This document shows, piece by piece, positions 21,680-33,205 of a stretch of 64,000 bases of DNA (the first letter of the stretch is position 1; every line of letters starts with the position of its first letter). The translations under genes and the position numbers were made by a program. The DNA is from Ectocarpus siliculosus (lineage: Eukaryota; Sar; Phaeophyceae; Ectocarpales; Ectocarpaceae): NCBI GenBank assembly GCA_000310025.1, contig FN649742.1, positions 4,257,465 to 4,321,464 on the forward strand, written 5' to 3'. Below the pieces are notes generated by a model, which searched no databases, was not told the DNA's origin, and saw nothing but the letters and a program-made list of their open reading frames with translations.

Positions 21680-24600
21680 ATGGGCCCGACAATGAGACCT
21701 GCTTCGCATAGGATTGCTGCTCATCTCCCTGCGGAAAGGAGCCTCGAGGAAGTAATCCTTGCGAGGAAAATGACCGCCTCGGCAGAGCTGCAGTTCGCCA
21801 ACAGCAGGTATGAGCGCTACACGTCAGCCGGCGGTGAACCCGGCCCTCAGCGTGGTATGCTGGCATCCCCATCCTCCCCGGCGAGCTTCCTGTCCCACCT
21901 CCCTTCAGAGGCGTACACCAGAGAAATTTCGAGCAGAGTGGGGAGGCACCGGCGGGGCAAAGGCCTGAGACGGGCGACTCCTGGGCGGGCAGCCCATCGT
22001 GGGAGCACAGGCGGCGAGGGCTTTGGCCTATTCCAACAGCATTTACGACCTCTGACCGGCGTGTCGCCGCCGTCGACGGCACAGTCTGCGTTCAGACCGG
22101 CGGACTATGGCTTCGAGAGTCTGCGCCCGACGGTGAGGCGCTCGATGGTAACTTGACAATATGGGAATCAAACTTTTCTGCTCTGCGCCTGGTGTGTGTG
22201 CAACTTGTGCCTCCACCAAGTCTCGTGGGTATACCATGCCATTGATTTGCAAATATTTGAACACACCGTTCGCCAGTAAAACAAAGCGAATGATGAACAC
22301 AACGCTTTCAAAAAAGTCGTTTGGTTGAGAAACTCCTAGCCCTTGATGTTAGTTGGTGAAGCGTTCGATATCATCGTACTGCTGTAGATGGACTACGCTG
22401 TACAGTCCAAACTCGCAGACTGCATAAGGTCATTAATACCGACTATTTTACTGACAATTTGGGGATAGGATCGGAACGCGGCCGCGCCGGAAGGTTGGCA
22501 GCTGGAAATATACCCCATCCACTTCCACGCGCGGTTTTCATTTCACCGCAGACCAGCAGCCGGAGCCCTACACGCGGGGATGGGGTGACAGCGTGGGGCT
22601 TTAACGGTAACGACGGAGCCAACAACAGCGACAGCAACCTTGAGACGAACGATCGCGTCATTTTTCTCACCGACAAATGCAACGCTCTAGCGAGGAGGCT
22701 GCAGCAAGTCGAGGCGCAGCTGTTGAGGGAACGTCCTGACGGGAAGAAACTCCTGGAGGAAGCAACAGCTTCATCGTTCTCGCCGTCAGTCGAGTCATCC
22801 TGCAACAAAGACAACCGCTGTAGCAGTCCGCAGCCTCCTGGTTCAAGCGCATCTACGGCAGATCCCCGTTTCTCTCCGAGAAACTCCCGTGGGTCTTCTC
22901 GTGCATCGTCGCAGGCTCCATCCGCGGCGGCCTTCGGAGGCCATGGTGGTCGCAGCGGGAGAAAAAACGACATCTCTGAGGGAGATCTCGAAAAAAGGGC
23001 CGGAGCGTACCCGACACCGAGGACGGCTGGTAGCAGCATCGACCACAATAGTAAGACCCACACTTCAGCAGCTCCACTAGGAAGGGGAAAGCTGAACGCG
23101 CATTATCAACACAACAATGATCCGCACGTCTCCCCCGGACAAGGTCGGGGGATAATGGTGCCCCCGGACATTGTAAAAGCAATAAAGGAAGGAGACAAGC
23201 CACGGAGGAACAGCGGGCTAAAGATGGACGCAGATGCCCTTCACTGCGAAAAAGTAGAGAAGGAGATCGCCGAACGCTTTGAGGTCGTGGCCGGCGGTAT
23301 CGAAAAGCTCGAGGACGTGTTCAGTGGCGCGGCGCAGATACTGGAGCACCGGGTCCGCGCGATAACGACCATCAGCAGGTGTTCGAACGGCTTGGGGGTG
23401 GGCCAATAAAATACTCTCTTCAGTATTCTTCATTTTCCATAGCCATTGTATTTCAACAATACTGCGACAATGGCAAGGCTTACTGCTATCCCAGGTGCTT
23501 TTTGTGGAGCTAGCACGAGCGCTCCATCGACGTGGACGACGCGTACAGAGCACCTTCAAATGGTGACGGCATGAGGCTTCTCCCATATTGCGTGCATACC
23601 ATGCGTCGATCTGCAATGCAAGGAGCATCACGTCGAGCGCCTTCCAAGGCAGAAGCTACATAAATGTACCGGTCTGTCGAAGCCCTCTTGCCTGAAGCTC
23701 TCCTTACTGCTCCCAGGCTCCCTCTTTGATATGCATCGGTTCCGTGTGGTCCAAGCCCTTTCTCGTCCAATCCCCCCTATCGTGTCGTGCTGCAGCGTCA
23801 TCCGCATGTTTCTGCAGAGGTGCCGCTATCTCCGAGGCAAGGAAGCTCTCAGGGCTTGGCGGACCAACAACAGCTTGCGCGTGCTTCAATGCATGCGTCA
23901 TGAAGTCTTTCGACAGAAGAAGATCGAGGCTGGTCTGGACAGGGTGAGCAACAGCACATCACTTTTTTCACACGGAAAGGAAGGAAACGGAACGGGGGGT
24001 GTACTCATAGTCGTGCATGCCGTAGTCGTTAGACCATTGAACGGGGGGGGGGGTACATCAGTGCATCGTCAATCGAAGCCATGTTGCTGTACTTGGTGAC
24101 GAATCCGTTTGACAATAACTTCCTAAATTTCAAACATGCTCTCACAAGCATGCCCAGGATCTTGGATGGAGATTGGTGGCGTGTCTGTAGCCCGACAAAG
24201 TTCAGGGTTTGTAGAGTGCATTGTTTTTGCTTCCGGGGCTAGCCCCTTCTTTCGGTGTCTGGCCCTTCGGGGAAATCGTGATTTTCAACCGCTGACTCCA
24301 GATGGTCAGTCGTCGCTGTTGATGTTCACAATTCCACAATAAAGTGCGTTCTTTTGCCTGGCTATGTCTGGTGTATACTCATTGGTGAGCGGGTTAGCGC
24401 GGTCGACGCTGTTGAAAGAACTAAGCGCACAGACACTCACAAATGTTTTAACAGACTTCCGTGTACCCGGCCTCGCCCACATCGTACGTCCCGCCCCCTC
24501 TCCTACCCACTCCTCCCCGGTACATCCGTCACCTCATGTCGCTTGCTCCCTGCCAGCTGCGCAAACGGCGTCATCTGTGGTTGGTATCGAAAATGTTCCG

Positions 24601-27600
24601 AATGTGGTCGACGGTCATCGGAACCAACGAGCAGCGCAACTCCCAGCTCAAAATGTTTGAGGAGAGAGTGAAACGCCGTCAGGTACACGAATACAACAGT
24701 GTCGCCTCAGGACTTGCTCTCTAGAAGGGTGATTCAGATTAAAGTCTACGTGTCGGAACGGCTACGTAGACGGTTAGGGTTTTGGGCCGCTGGTTGTGCA
24801 AGTTAATGAGCTTTCTCTGCTTTTTGCTATCCCGCAGCAAACGATTTGAATGCATGTGGGATGGGAGGAAACGTGCGGATTGGGATGAGCATCTCAAAGC
24901 GTGGAGTTGTCGATGAAAGCGGGAGATTCTTTGCGTAGAATAATGCGCATTTGATGGCTTTGTCTACATTCCTCTACCTTTCGCCAGCGCTTGCCGAGCC
25001 CTTTGTCCTTCTCCCCCCCGCACCTCACACGACACACCCCTTCAAACTTGAAAAATGTATCAAGGTTCGTTCATGCTTGCTTCTGCTGCTGCATGGCCAT
25101 TCCGTCGTTGCGCTTGCTCTCGCACCCATGCACAACGAACCGGTGTTCGCGTTGATGCTCGCCGCTGGTGTCAATCAACACTAGCTCTTCGATCTCACGA
25201 GAAATGTGTTCCGTGAGCTGAAGGACCAAACAATTGGCCCGTCTAGTTCCAGGTGGGAGTCACGCGAACGCCAGGAGACCCCAAAAAGGCCAAACGGTTT
25301 GCACACGTCGCATCTTTAGGGAATGTGTTTTTTTGTTTAGAGGATACATCTCAGAAGCTAGACCCACCCAAGTTCGCAGTACTACATACTGTAGTACTCA
25401 ATACTTCCGCCATCGTCGTCGTGGGCGTGATTGGGCGGCCTTGCTATTCTTTTGAAACAAACTACTCTTCTGTGAAGCAGATCGTTTGAAACAGACACAT
25501 ACGGTACCGCGAGGGCTATATCGTGCCCTTCCCTCTAAAGCAATAACTCTATAAGAGTTGGTCAGGTTGATATCTTCCCAAGATACGTGAACCGTATTTT
25601 GCAGAACGGGTGTTTTCCGAAGATGTTCGGGTAAGCACATTGTTCCAACAGCGCATCTAGACAAGGTTAAAGAACTTTCGATTTTTTGCGTTGCCACCCC
25701 ACATGCGAGAGTGGACGCGATTTTCTTGTTGGTCGCCCGGGTGACTTGATAAATGTCTCCGTTCGACCAGAAACAGACGTGCAAAATGCACAGTAACACG
25801 AACACCACATGTCTCCGTGCATAACCTATGCTTCTACTAAAAAAACAACGAACGGAACGTAGGGAGTTGGCGAGGCGGGGGCTTCGTCGGCAGCAAGAAG
25901 CGAGGGAAAGGGTTGTCAAGAGGGCGGTGGCCAGGGGAGAGCTGGGCCTGTATGTCACGGATGCTATGGTTCGGCAGGAGATGTCAAGACAAGCCGTCGA
26001 ACTCATGCGTGGAAAGGTAGGGACAGAACCTAAACTACTTTTTCGAGTGCTGCTCCTGCTCTGCCCGGCCCCGTTGCATATTGTAGCCCAGGGCGATCGA
26101 ATACTACGAGCACGTTTAGGCTTTGTAGAAGTTTCAAGTATGGGTCGCCTTGCCTCAACAGCTTCTGTGGGGGGTTACTCCCACGACGCTTATACAGCGG
26201 TTCTTCTTCTGCCGCTACCTCACGGTAGGAAAACGCTACACAACGGCGTCACGTTCACAATGTTTTGGAGAGCTGCTACAGGGGTGGTGGTGTTACCGTG
26301 AGCATGTTCCCCGTTGGAACCTTGACCGAAATATTCCCCAAACATCGTGGGAACGCTGCCCAGTGAGATAGCCTGTAGGCCCCCGCAAGATGCGAGTAAA
26401 TGCGAATAACCGTGCGAGTAAAGACACGCGGGATCGAAGGTCGAATGAAATCCAACCGGAATAGACGAAGGCATCAGAATTGCGTACCAAAGAAGCGATC
26501 CTCGATTCCGTACCCCCCGTGCGCCCCCGCCCCCACGCCTGTACGCGCCTATCGGCTGGGCGGCCTCTCTTCTTCTGTGTATCTCTATGCCTACCAAAGC
26601 ACTCAAAAGGCGTTCATAGTCTCGAGGCAGCTTTTTGACTCACCCTGTGCCCATCCCATCCCCCCCCATCGTCGGCGTTGTACTCCAACAGGTGGAAGTA
26701 AACTTGTACCGATCGGTGTTGACACGCCTGCAGCAGGCCGTAGTTCTGCGCAAGAGGAGGGAAGTTGCGGCTAGAGCGCACTTCAAACGCTGGGCTTCAA
26801 GGCAAGCCATCTTACGAAATCTGTGCGCGGGCCAAAATCGCTTTTTCTAAAAACAAAGAACTTGGATCTGTAAGCTGTTCTTTCCATCTGCTGCACTCCC
26901 CAAGACTAAACGATTTTCGAGCGTGATGACGACCACTCTACGCACACAAGGTACAAACCAATAGTTCGAGACAACCTAAATTTATCGAGATATAGCGTGT
27001 TGTTCAAGAACCGTTTTTCACCTACCCTTTCCTCCCCTTCCGCCCTCCGTTCCTACGCGACTCGAAGACCTTGCGCTCGAAACGTGCCATCTCTGTACTC
27101 TGACCCCGCATGTCGGGTAGCACAATATGTGCTGAACTTCCTCCCGCAAGGCTGTACTTCGGAAAGATTGACCTCTTCATGTCACTCACTCATCGGCCAC
27201 AGCATTTCACGGCGCTTCGCGCTTGACCCAATTTCTCTCCTCTTGTTCTTCTGTTCCCTCGCCATCCACACACCGTGGCGCATGGTGCAATTCCCTCTAC
27301 TTGCCTCTTCCCTTGTTGGCTTCGTCCGACCCCGTCCGTGGGGTGTACCTCAGGCGGGTAATCAAAGGCTGGAGAAAATGGGCAGCGCTCAAGGCCGAGG
27401 GCATGGACAGGAAACTCATGACCGGTTATAGAGGCGGGTGAGAGACAAGTACGGAAAAGGTGCACGAAGCTGCGGTGGATGCCGCTGTTGCTGCCCAAGC
27501 CGGTGTACTGTCTTAGCCCCTCTCCTCCTCCCCACCATCCTGGTTGTCTCGTGCACTTCGTAAACCCGAGAGTTCGATTTCGCCTGCCGTATGTTATTTT

Positions 27601-30600
27601 TTCGTTCTCGAACAGATTACAGGTTCTCGAACAGATTACAGGTATTTTCACCGAATTTGAGGCTGCTAAGTTTGTATTTGGCTTGGTTTGAAGCTTGTGC
27701 CTACGTCCCAAGGCCGTCAAGGTTTGTTGCTCTTGTTCCCTCCCGTTGCTCTCTGTATCGCATAAGCCAAAACAATGAAAAGTATATCGATCTTCTTCCA
27801 AGAAAGAACGACCGGCATGGGGTAACTAAGTGTGTGAACCATCCGTGCCTGCTTATTTTTCTGTCGTGCGACACCCGCCGACGATGTGGGAACTGCAAAA
27901 CGACGACGACAACGACGACCGTGACGACAACGACAACTACAACATCAACAGTGAGAGACTTCGGTACAACACCCACAAGGTAGCCGCCTTCACCCGGCGG
28001 CGGGAGATGGTCGGGGTGTTCCTAGCATGGAGCAGGAAGAGCGCTCAACTTGCCATGTACGTTCTTCCTAGGGCCTGGCTCCACTGCTACGCTCATTTTC
28101 CCGCCACCAAGACTCGGTGATATTGGTCTGTGCCCCTCCAGTAAACTTCCAGAACACGCTGCCTTGAGTCTGCTGCCGATTGTGGCATCGCATGTAGCGC
28201 ATGCAGCAGGACATGGCTCCCGCTGAATTCATGTCTCAACTCTTTTCGGGGACATTGTCGACCCACCCCATTGTCACGCTGCTCTTTTTCGAACGTCCTA
28301 ACGCACTCACTCCCTTGTCCGACGAGTAATCCTTAGGAATTTCCTGTAACCCTTGTCCCCAAGCACGAATAGCCCGGGGGGGTTCTCGAGAAGTGTGTGG
28401 CGGGGGTAATATATGATGCGGCGTTAGCATGGTTTCTCCTTGTGGACGTTTTGTTCTCTCATCTCGTCTCATGAACGAGAAGAGGTTCACAATGTCTTGT
28501 CAAGAACAACAACAATAACAACGCGAGCGGATACCGGGTACCCGGGCGTTCACCTGTTGTGCGTGACCCTGTCGACAATGAAGAGCGACTCGCATGCAGC
28601 GGAAGAAGCTGACACAAGTGGTGATGGGGGCGTTTGATACGTGGAAGGCCGAGACCAAAAAGAGCAAGCAAGTTAAAAAGGTGAAAATCAAGAACTAGTG
28701 AAGATCAAAAGTAAAACGCGGGCCCATGCGTGGTTCCTTGTTCACAACTCTGTAGGTGCGTGCGCCCTATTTTTTCTAGAAAGCGTGTCAACAAAACACA
28801 CCTGCCATGTAAATTGACCGACGGCAAATGGTTTGGAAGGTTTGGTTATTTATAGGGCGTACGAAAACCCCAAGGCCTGTCCTGCGCGTGTGTGACACAT
28901 CCTGCGCTTGTGTCAAACACGTATGCACATCATAGCACTGAACCCACGATTCATACCAGCATTCTTTCATGAATACTTTTCTTTTGTGGTGGTTTTGGAG
29001 TCGAATCTTGATTGTGCGGTGACAAGCGCCTTTCGAGCCAAACCTAATGTGGCACCTACCTTTTTTTAGTTTCCTCGGTCCCGGGCAAGCGGCGGTATCC
29101 CTTTACTTTTGTTCATTCGCCGCGTCGTCAACTCTTTTTCGCTATCGTTCCCACCAAAACATGCAACATGGGTTCTGCGAGCGTCCTATGTTTCTGCTCT
29201 TATTTGGGTGGGCGTTCGTTGGTTCACTCACCAGATCGCGGTCGGGATGTGGGCCGACTTCTCTCTCAAGGACCTCGGAGAGCCCTTCCGCATGTGGTAC
29301 ATCTACGCCGACTACTCCAAGAAGCAGACCAAGGAGCACGAGCGGCTGCTCAAGCTCCACCGGCGATATAAGAACAGGAGAAAGACCCACATGATCCTCA
29401 AAGCATGGAAGCACCTCGTGAGTGTGAATTACTCAAGGACAGGGGCTATTTAGCATTTCGCAACAGCAGCCAAAAGGAACGCGTTCACTCCTCAAAGAAG
29501 TGATATTTTTTCTCCGTGCTCGACACTACAAAACATCTGATCCAGCAAACGGCTGGTCCAGGCAGAGCGAAAACAACTATTGGTCACTCCAGTGTAATCC
29601 CAAATCGTGCAAGCTCCCCGCGATATCTCACTCTCCATGTGTGTCATTGTGCTTTCAAGATCACAGAAGTCCATTGAGGCCTGTGTGTGTCATTGTACCA
29701 GCCTGTGTGTGATGTATGTGTCTTCCAAACTCGGCGAAGGAGGGAAGAACGGGGCCGAACAGGCAAACACTACGCAGAATGCTACATGCCTGCTTTTGCT
29801 TGATTCCCTTGCTTCCGGCTACAGGTTGTAGGAAAATGGTTTTATGTATAAGATGAGTGGGGAACGGAGCCCAACACCTCCGAAGACATGCATCCTATTA
29901 CAGTGGGCGTCCGTGAAACGACACATGATCTGTTGTCAAATATTTTGAATGCGAAGACATGAAAAAACGTTTTATGTCTCTTTTTCTCAGGCCGTGTACG
30001 GACGGATAGAGGGCATGTACACCAGGTCTCAGCTGATGTCGTCCCTGGCAGAGCAGAAGGACCACACCCTGCGGCTCGCAGGGAAGGTGGACGAGTTAGC
30101 GGGTGGCCTCGGAGACATGGAGGTATGTGTGGAAGGATGGGCTGCACAATATTGGGTGTGCCATATTGAGAATGCCATAGACGTATGTCCCAGTGAAGAA
30201 ACAGCTGCTGCGCATTGTTGGGTATGCCATGGACGTATGATCCAATAAACAAACAGCCGTGGGGCTCCTTCGATGATTCTCGCTACATTGTTCGTACAAA
30301 TCGATTGGTATGCTAAGGAGTAGTCGAGAACCGGCGCGATGTCGTTTCGGCTAATTTGCGTATGGTTGGGTGCGTCCCGAATATTGTCCGGTTTTCGCCT
30401 CTTCGAGGCCACCTTTTTGAGGGGCAAGGACAACCAACGGAGTGTCTGCTGGTCGGTTACGCGGGGAACGGCGGAGGTTGCTCGGGTAGGCAGGGACAGG
30501 GGGAAACGAGGTTGCTTTCCTCACTTCCTGCGGACCCTTGCCCTCAAATTGTCTTCCCACACTACTAATAGTCACCAAAACCGACGCATGCCCCCCTCTC

Positions 30601-33122
30601 CACCCCTTGCCGCTAAAACAAAAACAGGAGCTAGCCATGGAATACCGCTCCCAGATGATCATCCGCCAGAGGGAAACTACCGAGCGCGAGGACGGCATGG
30701 ACCGCCAGACGATGGCCCTGCACCACGCCGAGCAGGAGGTCGTGCGGCTGCAGAGTCTTCTCGCCTCCGCGGCCGAGGCTGCGCCCCAGGTCTGCAAGGC
30801 CATCCACAAAGTCGCGCCGGGGTTCGACTTCAAGGAACGGGGTTTGCAGGTGAGCCGTGTCTCCAGAGCTGCGTGCGTTCCTTTTGGTAGCGTTGACCGC
30901 GCCTGTGTACCGGCTGACAGATGAAAATACGCCTGGTTGAGCGGGTAAACGTGCGTGCGTACTTAGCATCGAGGCGTAAAGCTGACGGACCAAGGACAAA
31001 CAATCGTGGGCGTCGACTAAGTTCCAGACAGAAAGTATTTGCTTTGCTCAAGACTGTGTTGGTTAGGCTTGCCTGAAGGCTCGAACAAAATCATAGTGCG
31101 GGCGGGTGGATGCAACTTCCATGCCATTGGCGATGCCCCCCCTGGTGTGTGTGATACCTTAAGAAACACCAAAATGATCAAACGTCCCCAATACAGGGCA
31201 ATGTTGTTTGTTGCCAGAAGAAATAACTGGTTATCAGGCAAACATTGCTCCGGACAGAAAGTGCCAGTGCTCCCGGTCCCGTGCGAGCTTTTCTCGGGCC
31301 ACACAAGGAAAAACCTCGGGTTTTCCCTGTCGATTGTGCTCCATTTTGTCTTTTCCCGACGCACGAGTCTTTCTGCACGAACACGTATGTGCTATATAGT
31401 TTTGTGCACGTTTGACGACGCTGCCGCATGCCTGCCCCAGCCGTTCACGGACGCTCGCAAGGAGGCTTTGGAGATGGAGACGGAACAGAGGGTCCAGGAG
31501 TTGGTCGCCCAAAGAATGGCGTTGCAGGTGGGGGAAGGGGGTCAGGAGGGAGGGGGGCTTACTGTTTTTGCTTGCCACTTCTGTTTGGCAATGTCACTGG
31601 ATAGTTGATAGCCCATCCTTTGTGGGAGATAACGAGGACGGCTCGTGTTCCTCGGAAGGACTCCCGTCCAAGATTTTGCCTCGTGTAGGAGGGGTCGGAG
31701 TAGGTTGAGGAGGACTACCCCGTTGCGGTAACGCAGCACCACACGCGATAGAATGCGATAGACTACACTTGTAGGACAAGCTTTGTGTTCACAAGTTTGG
31801 GCCCATGTGTGTATCTTGCGGATACAGAGTTATGAAACATGTACAAGTGAACTTAGGGGTTAATTCAAGTGAAGAATACGGAACGGGACGGGGGGCGTCA
31901 GCTGTCTCTGCCAGTTCAAAGAAGTATGTTCTGTATCGTCGTCCTGGAGAGTAGGTTTCTGTTGACCTTTTCTGCAGGGCGAGTTTCGCTGCGAGATTTA
32001 AAAAAATGAAACAGGTACCAGTATTGTCACTCCTTCTCACGCCCTCGTATGTTCCCATGACCTGATACACAATCTCTCCCGCCCACCGCCCGAAAGCAGG
32101 CGGCCGCTGCGAATGGTCACGAGCACGCCAGTGGCCGACTCGCGGGAGCACCAAACTCTGCAAGAGGCATGGACCCATCGTAAGATGACTTCGTTCTCGG
32201 CGATTGCCCGCAATACATACGGGCCTTTCCCGTAGAAACCACAACTCAGGCCCGTCCTTGTTTGCTCGTATCGAGCAGGACTAGGTATGCCGCAGGATTT
32301 CGCATCGTACTTCCTCCTTGAGGCTCGGCACGTTTATGAGTTTCTCTACTCGCAGCGCAACGTTCTACAGTTAGTTCCGATTTTTCTTGTCAGAGGATCG
32401 AAACTCCACATGACGACAGCCTACAATATTTTTCTTGGGCGTCGAGCTTTTCATTCTTTCAGCGGGGCTGCGGTTGACTATTAGGGAGAGAAAAGGACTA
32501 CTATGGTAGGCGGGCCAGAGGGGGTTAGGAGGTATAGAGGCAGGGCAGGACCTAAGTTGTTTAGGTTCACACAATCTAAATTCTCGCAGAATAGGTGATA
32601 TGCAAACGTTGCGATACTTATGTCAGGTACCGTACCCCCGATCTAGTAGCCTCCTGCTCGTCCCGAAATACCCCAACCAACCCTCCATCGCCCACCCTCT
32701 CGACCTGCCGTCAACGTCGTCTCTCCTTCCCCCTCCGCCAAGGAACGCCAGCGCGAACTCCTCCGAAGGCAATGCCCGAAAAGGACAAGCAGCGGCAGCA
32801 CCCGTCGTCATCACGGCCGACGCTAAGACGCAGGCGTGGTTACCGGCGGACCCGGAGGCGGCCGCGCGGGCGGCGGTCGCCGCTGCGGCGCTGGCGCAGG
32901 CGAGTGACACGCACCTAAGCATAGTCTGTGTATGTATGCATTTGTAACGTATGGAGCGGCGAGAAACATGCCGATTCGACGATGTGGTACTGGGACGTGA
33001 GCCTCCGGGGAACATCCAACAACAACGCAAAACGGAAGACATGAGCCTTAAGGGGTGAAGGCCAAAAAGTCTGTCTGTCTTTCTTGATCCTGTCGGCTTT
33101 CGCTACGAGGTTTGTAGGCGGA

Positions 33123-33205
<83 letters not shown>

